This document shows positions 1 to 11,743 of a DNA stretch of 64,000 nucleotides, one piece after another; within the stretch, counting starts at the first letter, position 1, and each line of letters opens with the position of its first letter. Source of the stretch: Straminergon stramineum (Eukaryota; Streptophyta; Bryopsida; Hypnales; Calliergonaceae); contig OY987269.1 in the NCBI GenBank assembly GCA_963920665.1, positions 22,446,501 through 22,510,500 on the forward strand, read 5' to 3'. The position numbers and the translations under genes were made by a program. The notes beneath the pieces were generated by a model. That model ran no database searches. It was not told the origin of the DNA and saw only the letters and a list, made by a program, of their open reading frames with translations.

Positions 1-889
1 GGTGTCTATCACAAATGTACTTTACTACTCTTTGACTATTAGTGCAATGAATGCATGTATGTATTGCATTTGTGAAGTAGGAATATATTTGAATGGAACT
101 AGAGAATTTTTGTTATATCTTTCATTTTGTATATTTGTAGGCAGGTGTCTAGGGAGATCACTTAGTGAATCCATAACAAACCACATGTATTAAAGTGATT
201 TTTTAACACCCTATATACTTTTTAATGAATAATAATATCAACCTATAACTTTGAGCTTTGTTTAATAAAGAATGTAGGTTTCTATTGCCAAAAAATTTCA
301 ACTCAAATAACATATGAAATGATTTCTAGAATAGGTTGAATAATGAACTAAAATGGCATGTTTTTTAACTCAAATATTTATAGAGAATACATTTTAGATG
401 AGTAGATGACCATTGCATCATTATTTAAGAAAAATGAACTTTCAATAGGATATTATATTTATCAATTTTTGTTCATTTTTTAGACAATTTTTTCTAATAT
501 AAAATAGGGGTGTGAAAGTTATTTTTAGCTCTACAATGTATCTTTTTACTTCAAAAATTTGTACTAATTCTAATTATCAAAGAAAAATACCAATAATTCA
601 CAACATAAACTTTCAAAGTAGAAAAATCTAGTTATGTTTTTTTCCTTTCCTTTTAATTTAAATTTTAGAATATAATATAGGGGGTCTAAAATTTTAACAC
701 ATGTAGTTTCTAATGGATACTCTATGTGATCTCCTTGAGGGCAAGTGGAGGGGGGATGCATGGATCATATTTTTCCAAGATACAAATGGTTTGCTTTTCA
801 ATGTACGCGATGGTTAACTTGGTTTGGTCTTTCAACTTCTATATTTTCAACTCTTGTTATATTTCTAGTTGTGTACAATCAAATGATTT
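1..889. other. AT-rich intergenic DNA, no gene seen
   Basis: This stretch is AT-rich with only short chance open frames. I see no coding-like composition, splice structure or recognisable repeat end. It ends where similarity to 29440 onward begins. Confidence 0.5.
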
Positions 890-1435
890 ATAAGATGCTA
901 ATGGTCATGAACTAGTCGTAAATAATCCTTCTAAACTTGCAAAGCATTCTAATAAGGTCAAAGAACTATGTAGTGCCATATTGTTGAATGATCCTCTAAA
1001 AGAAATTGCCTCTAGATACCTACATAAACTGTGATATCTATATTAGCTATGGAAAATACTTGAATTATATAATCTTGTTATATAGCTAGAAACTAAAAAT
1101 AATTTCTCTAATATTTGATATTGTCAAGCTATTATATTATATAGTGAAATGAAGGATACTCCTTGTACATTTGTTGTTGAAAACAACATTATATATTGTA
1201 AAAGATAGGCAAATTATAGACCAATGCCAAAAATACTATTAGGACAACATGGTAAGGGCTAAACATTCCGACCTAAATTTGTTAGAGAAATATATATGAG
1301 GATTAATATGCTAATAGGAATTTTACTAATAAGTCTATAGAAGGGTGCAAAAATATATCTAAACAAACTAGTTCTAATTTAGAAGCAAGTATGTCTAAAA
1401 GTAAACCAATAGGTTTGTTTGTGTACAATGTGTTT

Positions 1436-1885
1436 TGGAAGAGAGTTTTATTCAGCTAGTGGATGAGATTCCATTCATAGAGAACAAACTCCCTTGGCAC
1501 TGCCTGGGGTGCCTTTTGCAATGGGACTTTTACCTACTTGGGACACATCTAGCTTAGGCCTTTTGTTCGTGTAGTTGTTAGTTGTTGACAACTAATGGGG
1601 TAGCTTATGGTAAGATTTTTTTCAAATATTAATTTTTTTTGTAGGTATAAGCGTTTAACTTTTTCAACCTGTTTTATATAGATCTAATGAGCTACACGAC
1701 GAATCCACCATGGTCTCTTTGTGCACATCTTGTGTTGGAGGAGAGTTTTGTTTAGCTAGTGGATGAGATTCCATTTGAATGAAGGTTGGTAGAGAACAAA
1801 CTCCCTTGGCATTGCCTTCTGATGTGGGACTTTAGCTTGCTTGGGACACTTCTAGCTTAGGCCTTCTACTCATACAACCATTGTT
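1436..1885. repeat. Imperfect tandem repeat, about 0.3 kb unit
   Basis: Two diverged units, starting near 1439 and 1737, share 'gctagtggatgagattcc', 'gaacaaactcccttggca' and 'tctagcttaggcctt'. The same pair occurs in the partner duplication at about 29985-30440, so the tandem arrangement predates the segmental duplication. Confidence 0.7.
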
Positions 1886-2799
1886 GTTAGTAGCTCTTGG
1901 GATAGTGATACCTCTGGTTTTTCTAGAGTTGGGCTTCAAACTAAATACTACTTGTTCACTAAATCAGAATTAGAGTGAATGAGGTAATAGGGTAACTACA
2001 TTTTTTGAATAAAATAGCTCCTATTTTTGCTCCCACATGATTTTTAGATTTTTGGAGAGCTCCTTTACTTAGCCTAATATATTCTGAGAACATCATATCT
2101 TTTCAATGAAGAATATTCATTTGTTTAAAATATGTTTGGAATTCTAGGCTTAAATATTATATGCAAAAGCTATAAGAGGTCAAAATGTAATTGATATACT
2201 TTCCAAATCCATGCTCTAATTTCAATGTGTTGGTCTTTGTCTCTTTGATAACTTTGCAATGAACATCTATTTATATCCTATATTTATCAAAGTACCCCTT
2301 TTGGATACATGCTTGGATAAAAAACAATCTCACCCTTACTCAAACAATATACCACAAAAAGGCTCTTTCTCTTGTTTATAAGCGAAAGAATTTTACTCAA
2401 TCATGGATGAAATCTACACTTTAACCAATAAAGACATGACACTCTAGATAAATTTTGGTTAATTGATATATACAAATTGACCTAATAATCTTTCCAATGG
2501 TGTAGTTGTCAAATAATATTATTCAGGAATATAAGAATTAACTTCGTTACAGATCCATGGTACAAAAAATTGCAATTGTTGAGAAAAAGTCAAAAAACTA
2601 TTGCAAATGTTTTTTTTTATGAGTTCTTTTGTCTAAAAGACAAATAACTTCTCTAGAAGAGTTTTTGTCCTTGCAATAGTGACTTGCATTTAAAATTTAT
2701 GTTTGACTCAAAATTCTTCACATATAGTGGGGGGCTTAGTAATGAACCCTAATTCTCCCTACTCAAGGAAGAAATGCATGTGGAAAGGAATGAGAGGAT

Positions 2800-2945
2800 A
2801 ACCACGAAATCTTCCCCTAGCTTGTTGAGAAATCTTGTACTTATCCAAAGGGATTGAATAAGGCTTCTTCTAGTTTGTTGAAGAATCTTCTACTTGGGCA
2901 AGGGGGTGAACAAAGGCTTGAGCTGGCTTGTTGAAGTCACTAAAA
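2800..2945. repeat. Short imperfect tandem repeat, about 55-65 bp unit
   Basis: Three decayed units contain 'agcttgttgaagaatctt' and 'ggcaagggggtga'-like text. The same array is in the second duplication copy at about 31768-31905. Confidence 0.55.
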
Positions 2946-3104
2946 AATAAGGTAAGTACACCCATTGTAGTCCTATTGGTCAATGCACATATTTACCATG
3001 ATTGGACTTATAATTTTTTTGGTGAAATAGAATGATAAATTAGAGAGTTTTTCACAAGTATTTTTGTCAACTTATTTTTTAGTAAAAAAAAAGACACTAT
3101 AGGT

Positions 3105-3390
3105 GGTCAAAGCAAAAACAAACTACTTCCCATTGTTGTTCCAAGGCAAACTATTTTTGTCCATTTGGATTCTAATGTGGTTCATTGGACATTTGGACTC
3201 CCTACATGGTTGCAATGGTAATCCAAAAGCATCCCTTCAAAGTGTGAAATAATGCAGGAATCTTTCATGATGTGACTAAAATGTGACTTTCCAACTCAAT
3301 TTCAACCCTTTCAACCTCAATTCCACTCTCAAGTTGTCTAATGCCAATCCTTTCTAGTTTTCACTACATTAAAATGCAAGAGTGCACAAA
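3105..3390. repeat. Dispersed repeat family R1, copy 1
   Basis: The landmarks are a 'ggtcaaagcaaaaa' start, 'ttcccattg', 'gattctaatgtgg', 'aatccaaaagc' and a tail about a difference in counting down to 'caatttcaaccctttc'. Related copies lie at about 32070-32370 (from the segmental duplication), 21710-21990 and 44085-44370. The termini are not defined, so the class is unknown. Confidence 0.55.
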
Positions 3391-3890
3391 TGGGCCTACC
3401 AATAGGCGGGTTACAATTGGTCAAGGCTAGTTTCTATGTGTAGTGCCAAATTACACCAAAAAACCCACAATTTGACTAAAATGACGACAAAACTATGAAA
3501 TTTTTGCCATAAAACTTCAAATTAAAAAAATCTTGGATGAAATCACCAAATTGAAGATGAAATTGGTTATGTGTTATGTGTAATAAGATATTTTCTAAGA
3601 TATCCGGTATGTGGATGAATGCTGAAATTTGGAGCTCCGTTATTAATAACATATTATATCGCCACTTTGGCACTTCATAAAAAATGAAAAATACAACCCT
3701 GGTTGCGGGCAATTTGGGGTATCTCACCACGCTTCCACTGCACCACTGACCGGCTCAGATGGATGGATAAAACTTCTGTCGGTATGAACAGTACTGCCGC
3801 ACTGTACTGTACCTGTATAACACAGCTTTGGATGAATGAACACCTCTTGCCAACGCCGCGGCGCGTTACGCCGAGCGCGCTTCCGCAACC

Positions 3891-4160
3891 ATGATCCCCA
3901 CGTTATGCGCCGGCCTCCGTCTTTTGCCGACGATTGCAAGCTTGCAAGTTGCAATTCTCACCCCAATCTTATGGTCTTCTGCAAATTCACTCCGCATTGT
4001 TGTGGAGTTTCGATTGACTTCTCAAATTGTCAAAGTGACTGTGAGTCAGCCCAAGTTCTTCACTGCAACTGTTGGTATGGTGTGTGTAGTCTGTTACAGG
4101 ACCCACTTGCGCCGAACCTTTGGCCACAGTCACGCCGCAACTGTAGCCTACTTCTCTTAG
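3891..4160 (+). CDS. Possible 89-aa ORF in duplicated promoter region, copy 1
   Basis: An 89-codon frame begins MIPTLCAGLRLLPTIA, with a hydrophobic N-terminus. The same ORF is at 32871-33140. An overlapping 121-codon frame (3836-4201 and 32816-33181) also stays open in both copies. Between the copies this 89-codon frame shows four base differences: three are silent here (TTG/TTA, TTA/TTG, CGA/CGG) and one changes Asn to Lys. The same differences all change residues in the 121-codon frame. That favours this frame weakly, because the count is small. It lies upstream of the C2 gene start and may be a small gene, an upstream ORF or chance. No family is recognised. Confidence 0.25.
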   Translation: MIPTLCAGLRLLPTIASLQVAILTPILWSSANSLRIVVEFRLTSQIVKVTVSQPKFFTATVGMVCVVCYRTHLRRTFGHSHAATVAYFS

Positions 4161-4947
4161 AAGCGCGCTCTTTCAAGCCGCATTTGAGAGCCCTCAGTTG
4201 AATTGAGTGCCCTTGCAATCTTACGGAAGATTCAAGACAAGCTTTTCCGTAGTTGTGAAGGTCGTTTAGTCTTTGTTTTGGAGTTTGGTTCTTGCTCGAG
4301 AAGTGCTGTTTTAGGTTGTGAATTTGAAATCCCTAGGTTACCCCTCAGGCCGTCACCGTACTCCCGGATGTACCATTGTTACGGTAAACGTAGTACCTGG
4401 CAATTGATTATTGAGTTTTCATTTTGTCGGTATGAGTTTTTTAGGATTCGTTTAGGTCGGCATCGGCTTTTGTTGTGTACATCGCCGCCTGTGAAGTTGG
4501 TAGCCTCCTTGAACGGTGGAGCTTGAGGGCGCTTGATTTTCCTGTTAGGGATCCGGGATCTAGGCGGCGCGTCTGTCTTTGGAAATCTGCTCTTGAATCT
4601 TCGCTTAGCGAGATCGAGGTGGAAGAGAGTTTGTTTGACATTTTCAAGGCGCTCTCTTAGGTTGGGAATCCGGAGCTCTTCCATTTTTACGGTAAAATGT
4701 AGTCCATGACTATTCAGTTTTGAACAATGTTTGTCGGTATGAGTTTTTATGAGCATTTGCGCCTTGTTAATTAATGTGGAGTCCGCCGTGGAGGGAGGAG
4801 CTTGAGGACTGTTGATTTTCCTAATAGGGTCGCTTCGATTTTCTGGAGTTTGTGGCTTAGAAGAAAGCAGATCGAGGTGAAGAGTTTTTACCGTGGTGTT
4901 CGAGTGCTTGACTTCGGAGTTGCAGCGGTTATTCCAAGTTTGTGAAG

Positions 4948-5014
4948 ATGCCTTACGGGAAGTTAGATGTGTATGTGGAAGGAGCGGTGAAAATCAAAGA
5001 TCCCACTATTTTAG
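4948..5014 (+). pseudogene. Orphan first exon of C2-domain gene (duplicate)
   Basis: The sequence from the ATG encodes the same first 22 residues (MPYGKLDVYVEG and on) as the intact gene at 33928, with the same donor 'ttag|gtaact'. About 350 bp of intron 1 follow and then homology ends at 5367. The exon 2 sequence (partner 34388-34453) is not found downstream. Without it, reading through the intron gives a 77-residue frame that ends at the TAG at 5179-5181. This is a truncated 5' duplicate that cannot make a C2 domain. Transcription from the duplicated promoter is possible but not shown. Confidence 0.85.
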
Positions 5015-5367
5015 GTAACTCCTTGCTCTTGCCGAATATGTTGCCTGGGCTGATCGAAATAGCGATCAATTGCAGCTACACCAAAACGCAACCCGAGTTT
5101 TTCTTTGGTGCGGCCTTCTTAGATCTGTCATTCGTAACGTATGAAGACAGTGACGGCTCTAACGAATATCACGAGCCTTAGTAGTTCAATATAAATCTGT
5201 TCCGCAAGCGTCATGCTGCGTGACAGGATTCTGAAGTAAGGATGATTGGCAGCCTATAATTTAACTACTGATGAACATTCTTAGGGTGAAGTACTGGTGT
5301 TTCAAGGTTGCCTTAAGGAACAGCTGTCTGTGCAATGACGAGAAGTGACTGGTTGTTATTCTATTGT

Positions 5368-6477
5368 GAAAACCATCTCCATACTTAATTGTAGTTGGTG
5401 GGCTGTGATTTTTTCAGATTTTGGTACTAGAATCAAGGCAAATTTAGTAGAGTGTGGCTATGGATATCCTAGGGAGTTCTACTTTGAAAATTCATAGAAA
5501 TTGGATGCCTTATCCAAAAATTCTATTTTTTTTTTGAAAATTCATGATTTTCAATTGCTAATATTGAAAAAATATTTTTTGTAGAAAAATTTGACCCCAA
5601 CTATGTTGAATTCCTTCAATTGACGGTTATGGATGTTCCTACCTTACGTTGTACAATTCCAAATGATCTGAAATTTTTCAAGCATGTGGCCAACTTTTCT
5701 AGGAAGATGAATCCAAAGAAGCACCACCGTTTTGGACAATTTTTCATAGAAGAATTAGCTTGTAAAATGCAGCTGTCCTGTTTTTTGCAAGGCCAAAATA
5801 ATGATTTTAGTCAATTTAGATGCTTATATCTTGCAATCTACGTGGTGGAAATTTATTAAATCTTTATCCCATGCTCTCAAGTCAGCATACTACAATATCC
5901 TACATTTACATGTGTCAAAAAAAGTTTTTTTTCAAAAATTTGGTACTTGTATTAAAATTGGCGGTTTTGGAGAATTTTCAGTGAAAACATAGTCATGGAA
6001 CTTTAGAGGTTAAGTTGATGTCCTATCCAATGGTTGGATTTGGTGTTATTAGAGTATACTATATGGTTTTCTAAAATTATAAAAGTGGAAGTATGTCAAG
6101 TTGTTGAGCAAGCCCAAATTGCATGGACTTTAGTTCAAAAGTGGCCTTGCAAAAATGAAGTCATAGATTTAAAGAATATAAGAAATTTAAAATAACCACC
6201 ATTTCAAGAGAACTTCATTTCAACCCATTCTAACAAATTTTACTCAAAAAATGTTAATATTTTGCTTGTAATAAAATTTTGAAGGAATTTTGAAATTTTA
6301 CTTAAAAAAATTACCAAAATAATATTGGTGGTAGCATTGATGAATCTAACTGTACAAATGGAATCTCGAATTCAAAATCTAAAACTTTCACTTCTATACC
6401 AATTCCAAAATATTCTTCCAAATAGTACTTTATGATGATTTTTCTCAAATCGTCTGTTCAGGAGACACCCTGTACGT
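5368..6477. other. AT-rich intergenic DNA, nothing recognised
   Basis: The stretch follows the end of the segmental duplication. I see no exon-like reading frame, repeat terminus or RNA gene here. Confidence 0.4.
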
Positions 6478-6540
6478 TTAGAGGTTAAATTACGTTGCTT
6501 GATGTGGAACCTCATGACTACTTGACCACTACTGACAATA
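6478..6540 (-). repeat. SINE-like / tRNA-related fragment, copy 1
   Basis: On the minus strand this segment reads with 'gtggtcaagtagt', then 'ccacatcaag' and 'acgtaatttaa'. The same module is at 10195-10255 with a better Pol III A-box match ('tggtcaagtgg'). A B box and poly-A tail were not found, so a tRNA-derived SINE fragment is only a possibility. Confidence 0.3.
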
Positions 6541-6631
6541 TATTCTGAGCAATCAGCCTTGCCTTGTGATTCTTAACCTGCCCTTGATGCCGGAGGCCGT
6601 GTGGACCAACGCCTGCTTCAAGACATTAGAG

Positions 6632-6847
6632 TTAACCCTTAAACGCCAGACTGGTGACTGGAAATCATCACTTTTGAAACTGTGTCACATCATCTACTCT
6701 AAAAAAATCAAAAATATTCATTGGGAGTCAAACTAGTGTAGAAGATCTCCGCTTTCCACCCTTAATTCCGAGGATGAATAGTTGCACTTCTATCCTACAT
6801 AGGAAAATTCATTGCCATTCATTGGACAAACGTTATTCATGGGTTAA
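6632..6847. mobile_element. TTAA-flanked short element, family B (copy B1)
   Basis: The element runs from TTAACCCTTAAACGCC to GGGTTAA, 216 bp, with TTAA at both ends. The interior ('tcattgggagtcaaacta', 'ccgaggatgaatagttgcac', 'cattggacaaa') matches copies at 25859-26088 and, inverted, 26203-26432. It has no coding capacity. The terminal TTAA plus CCC start resembles piggyBac-type insertion; the parent transposase is not in the window. Confidence 0.7.
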
Positions 6848-7794
6848 ACCCTTACTGCCTCCACAACCATATATGGCCAATCTGAAATTTCAGGCCCATT
6901 TCTGTGTGCGCAGTTAAATTCCTGTGACTCGTTTAAAAAAAAATTCGGGCAGTTTTGAGGGTTAACTATGGAAAACTTTCATTTTTCATTGAGAAAAGTA
7001 CATATTCAATTATTGAGAGGTCTTCAAAGTCATATGTGTACTAAAAGTGGAGTGTAAAGCTTGCTAATTTTACTTCATTTCCCGGCTTTATGCAAAGCTT
7101 GGCAATTTCATTTGATTTGAGATCTAAGAAATTGTACTTATCCATTTGCTTTGAGAATGGTCCCAATGAAAATTTTCAAGTCTTTTCATGATTTTTACCA
7201 TTGAAAATTTCGACATGCAAGTGATTATTTGAAGCTATTTGCAATTTCTACTTATAAAGAAAAATTGCATTCCAAAAATTGCAAGGTGGATTGTGTAATG
7301 AGTTTGATGTTTTTTCATGTGAAATTCAGTTTTTTGGAAGTGCATTTTAGTGTGGTAACACTCTTTGAAGTTGTTCATGTTACCTCTGATCTCAAAAAAC
7401 ATTTATATGCAAATTTTTGAAACATTGTGGACAAAGACAACATACTAAAAATAGAAAATGTACATTTCCCTTGGTATAATATCACAACTCTTAGGAAATT
7501 TTGCACTCAAAATTGGTGTGCATACTAATAAACAAGCTCTATTAACATCTATACGGATAGATTTTGAAAAAAACACAATTTGCTTCATTAAGGATAACTA
7601 CAAGCCAATGTTCTTTTTTCATAATCAAAACACACTTGGAAAGGCTTAGGCACTTAGGGGTTAATTGAAAAGTAAGTTGAAAGAGGAAAATTTTGGCAAA
7701 CTTGTGTTGAATTCCTTGTGAACTCAGATTGAATATAATAGATCAAAAACTTCTCTAATAAGTTGGGAGACAATCTCAAATAAGCCATTGTCAT

Positions 7795-7925
7795 TATTCT
7801 CCATACTTCGCCATGATTCCTACATCTTCCATCAAAGCTCCAAGCCCATGGCCCACAGGGGAATAATCTATGACACGACACTATTCAATACAAGTATAGC
7901 TCAAAAGAGAGGTTAGAAGTAGAAC
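7795..7925. repeat. Dispersed repeat family R2, copy 1
   Basis: It shares 'ctccatacttc', 'aagcccatggccca', 'caatctatgacatgac'-type text and 'gaggttagaagtag' with 9935-10070. The ends are undefined. Confidence 0.55.
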
Positions 7926-8627
7926 TAAAAAGGAGGCTTAGCCTTTAAGCATTGTTAAGGCCATTTTGTCACTTCTGGATGATTGGTAATTGCAAATGAG
8001 AAAGAAACAAGGTTCTCTTTAGACTACAATGGAGAAGTGCACTAGTTGAGAATTGTAGGAAAATAGAGCAATATGATTGGAGGAAATTTTGTTCTTCACC
8101 ATATTGGGTTTACACTATGGCCAAGGCTTGTCTAGTGGAGAACTTCAAGCATGGATGAATAAATGACATGGCTAACTATGTGGCAACTCTTTTTGTAAGG
8201 GAAGTTCTCTTGAGGTCAAGTTTTTTGGGTGGCCTCAATCCCTTGGACAAGAAACATGACCTTCAAAGAACTTCAACTTCATTAAAATACTATTTTATTG
8301 TCTTTCCATCTTCTCCAACATTCCATTGATTGCCTCAATCAACCATGTCTTGGCTAAACCTTCTTGATGGATTGGTGCATTTTTCCACTGTAGTTTGAAG
8401 CAACCCTAAAGTAACTCGGTTTTTCATCCCACAATCAATTGGTGGGCAAAGATGTGGGCTTCTTGAATGTATATGCTACTTTTGGATGTAGAAAGCCTCT
8501 CATTGAAGAACTACAAAATTTTATAAAAAAAAGATGTTTGTGCTATGAATCACAAAGATTCCTTTTTTTAAGTGTATTTGTCAACTTTTGCCTCTTTGCC
8601 CTTGATCTGAATTTTAGCCAAAAACAT

Positions 8628-8705
8628 CACTAGTAGAAAACTATATTGCAATGAACAAAAACATCACCTAGCTTTTGTTCACTTCAACATAGTTTTCTAC
8701 TAGTG
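8628..8705. mobile_element. CACTA-end foldback mini-element, 78 bp
   Basis: The termini are CACTAGTAGAAAACTAT and its near-perfect inverse ATAGTTTTCTACTAGTG. The 3-bp target duplication CAT flanks both sides (8625-8627, 8706-8708), which is the En/Spm (CACTA) signature. Most of the element is stem, with a loop around 'caaaaacatcacctag'. It is non-autonomous. Larger relatives lie at 17056 and 30618. Confidence 0.88.
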
Positions 8706-9934
8706 CATATTTAAAAAAATAAAAAAATAAATCCAACTAAGGAAATGAAGCTTACTAAGTCTAGTTTCTACTTTAAGTTGAAAATTTGAAAAATTCCTAA
8801 ACTTGAATAGTTCATTGAAATTTGAACTTTGGGCCTACAACCATGGTCTACTTATTTTCTAGTTAGAGAATGACATGAAAATTTGGTTTGCACAATGATA
8901 TTTTATACTATAATATATGGTTATGGTGAAATTTTCAGATTTTTTTAAGATTACTTTGTATTTGATGTGAATTTTCTTCACTATTTTTTTGAAAATTCAT
9001 GATAATTTCAAATATTTACAAATAGATTTAAAACTTTCAGAACTTATAGAAGACATGTGACTTCATCTTTCAAAAGAATTTTTTTTAAATCCATTGAAGT
9101 TTAGTTGCAAAATGGATCATACAAATTGACGGATTATGAAGTTTGATCACCTAATCATAGGTTCCACCCTTTAACCCTCGGATACTGGCAGACATACTTT
9201 GTGTCTTTTGAATGAAGAAAAAAGGCAAGAAAGTGCTTTGCAAATCGTTTTCATCCATTTTTTGAATGAAACATTGAGTGTGTGTCTTTGCTAAGAGCTT
9301 TTGCATGTACAATGTGCACAAAAGGGCCTCAATAGCCAATTGAGTAGTAAACATGCATTGTAGAACAATGTATTTTAAGTTTTGAGGATCTTTTTACCAA
9401 AACTCAATTTATAGTATTAATTAAAATGATGTGTTTTGAATTTGAGCATATCTAGCAATATAAAGTTTACCAAACCTAGTTTCTATTATAATTTGATTTT
9501 TTGAAAATATTTAAGTTTTAATGTTTTTATTACTATTACAAGTTGAACAACTATTACTATGGGATGGTTATTTTTGGTAATTTTATTGTCATGGTAAAAA
9601 ATACATTCGACCATAATGATCTTCACTGGGTTACACCCCTGTTTGAAATTTTGGCTTATTTATATATGTATATATATATGAAATTCCTTAGCATTAACTT
9701 CAAAAAATTATAATAATTTCAAACTTTCACCAAAATGTATCAATGGATAATTTTTGACAAGTAGTATGTACATGCCTTCATCTACTAAAGTTACAATATT
9801 GAATTTTAATATTAATTACAGAGCCGAAAGAAATTGTGGGATGTGATTTTAATTCTATGATGATCCCAAGGTAATAGGCCCATCTTTTAGGCGTTCATGG
9901 TCAGATGAGAGTCTTTTTGAGTAACTTTAGTCTC

Positions 9935-10070
9935 CATACTTCACCATGGCTGACCAAAACTCTAAGCCCATGGCCCATAGGGAGACAATCTATGACATGA
10001 CACTATTCAACCCAAACATAGTATACGGTAATAGAGAAGTTAGAAGTAGAGAAGAAAAGGGAGTTTAGAT
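9935..10070. repeat. Dispersed repeat family R2, copy 2
   Basis: It matches 7795-7925 in the same orientation, including 'aagcccatggccca', 'tctatgacatgacacta' and 'ttagaagtagag'. Confidence 0.55.
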
Positions 10071-10194
10071 GCACTTCTTTTAGGTTAGCTATAATAATGA
10101 CAATAATCGGTGTAGTGATGAGGGTGGACCTCAGCACGCTAAACAGAATGATTGCCGGCCATGTGGGCCTTGGGAGTGATGCATGGTTTCAATT

Positions 10195-10262
10195 TATTTG
10201 CTTAAATTACGTAGCTTGATGTGGGACGTACGGGATGCAAACCACTTGACCACCACGAGAGT
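10195..10262 (-). repeat. SINE-like / tRNA-related fragment, copy 2
   Basis: The minus strand contains 'gtggtggtcaagtggt' followed by 'gcatcccgtacgtccc' and 'acatcaagctacgtaa'. The first part matches a Pol III A box. It shares about 50 bp with 6478-6540. It sits just upstream of the TIR-NB-LRR gene region. Confidence 0.3.
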
Positions 10263-10436
10263 TGCGTGAACTTAGAGAAGAGGAGTGCTTGACGAGTTCT
10301 GTGATGTGATGTGATATGTTGGGAGCTCGACGGCCGGGGGTTCACATCTTGACGCTCTCATGATTCAGAGTCTCCGCTCCTAAATGTGCGTTCAATCGAA
10401 GTTCTAAACCTTGCTAATCCAAGGCCCCCCCAATCG

Positions 10437-11710
10437 GTAAGTAATTACCGGCAGTATCATCCTCTCAAGCATGCATGCATGCTGGTCAGAAATCGATTCA
10501 TCGTCTTGGTGTGCTCTCGTCGTCTTCTGCTCGTTGCCTACACTTCTCATTCTTGTGCTTGTTGCTGTCATTAAAGTTGGGACATGGGAGGCTTATGGTG
10601 GCGGCGGCTCTAGGGTTTCGCTGGTGCTTTGATTTCTAGCTTGGTTATGGTACGGTCAGTGAGAGGTTGTCGGTATCACTAGAAGGTGGCGATCACTACT
10701 GTGGCTTGTGTTTGCTGTAGTTTCTGCAAGAGTGTGACAGATTGGGGTATGAGTTCAAGGGTGTTCGTTGTTAGATCCGTCATTATGTTTGATCTAGCGT
10801 AGTTTGACCTGGTGTCGGTAGAATATATTCGTCCTCTTGTTTCAGTGAAGTTTAAATAGCTGGTGACGTTCTGATGAAGTTCACCGATTTTCATTTTTCC
10901 GTTACGTCACACACATGTGGTATGTCGTTAGGTCTGTAGAGATGATTTGTAGTGAGGTTTCAGCGATGATGTTGTTTGGTAAAGGAGAGAGAGATGGATT
11001 GAAGAAGGAGCTGCTTGGTTTCTTGTAATTAGATGTAGATGGCAATTAATTCTGGCGCTTATTGTTACCGTGAGAGACTGAGTTTAGGAACAGTTGGCGA
11101 ATACTGTACATCTTCTATCCCAGCCATTTATTTGATATAATGGGGATTGGCTGTTAATTATCTTCTTATCAGTTCGTTTATGTTTGCTGTTGAAAGTAGA
11201 ATTTGCTGCTTGTGCTCCGGATGAGTCTGACTTTGATATTACGCCAATGAATAGCTGTCGTTACATCGGTTTGCTTCAGGATTTACAAATGGAGATGACG
11301 AGTTGCTCCTTGTGGGCTTTTCAAAACCTTCCCACTCTCTTCAACGCTTACCTATCTATTCGATTAGGAAGTGCGCATCATTTTCTTTGTCCGATCTGAA
11401 TTGTGAGAACCACACAATGACAGTTACGATTATTTTGGTGCCATTCTTTTAATTACGTCCACGGATATGCATGATGAGGTTACGATCAGCAGATTGAGAG
11501 CATTTGTGAGGATTGTATGCACGTTTTGTATTATCTGTCAGGTGTGTTATGTTGAATGGATCATCACCTCTATGAGAGCCTGAATGTTGATGGGATAGAA
11601 AGTGATCAGAACGAGTAGCTTCTTTGGGGCGGGTTAATCGCAGACTAGTATTTGAAGATTGTTAACTCCTTTTTCTTTTCTTATAATCATTGTTACGAAT
11701 TTGAATGCAG
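10437..11710 (+). promoter_or_regulatory. Possible 5' UTR intron of the TIR-NB-LRR gene
   Basis: A strong donor (caatcg|gtaagtaatt) at 10437 and an acceptor with a pyrimidine-rich lead ('cctttttcttttctt', ending 'gaatgcag') at 11710 could bound a leader intron. The region is more GC-balanced than flanking DNA and has no long ORF. Transcript evidence would be needed, and the region could equally be promoter. Confidence 0.3.
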
Positions 11711-11743
11711 CAAGTCTATTTTAGCGTGAGTGTGACAGAAGCC

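Larger units (their letters stand above)
890..5367 (+). repeat. Segmental duplication, copy 1 (partner 29440-34345)
   Basis: This 4.5 kb block matches 29440-34345 in the same orientation. The left part (890 to about 3600) is clearly diverged, with many substitutions and indels. The right part (about 3640-5367) is nearly identical and includes the promoter region, exon 1 and part of intron 1 of the C2 gene. Similarity stops abruptly after 'ggttgttattctatt' at about 5367 (34345 in the partner). Copy 1 lacks the CACTA mini-element and the 215 bp insertion present in copy 2, so it shows the empty sites. It keeps no later exons of the gene. Confidence 0.93.

Noticed and set aside
6844..6969. Another TTAA element between TTAA at 6844 and TTAA at 6965
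   Set aside because: The ends resemble the CCCTT/AGGG type, but the interior matches no other copy and it shares its left TTAA with B1; not secure.
9170..9185. 'TTTAACCCTCGGATACTGGC' as a TTAA-element left end, and 'cttaggggttaa' near 7655 as a right end
   Set aside because: No matching opposite end was located at a sensible distance.
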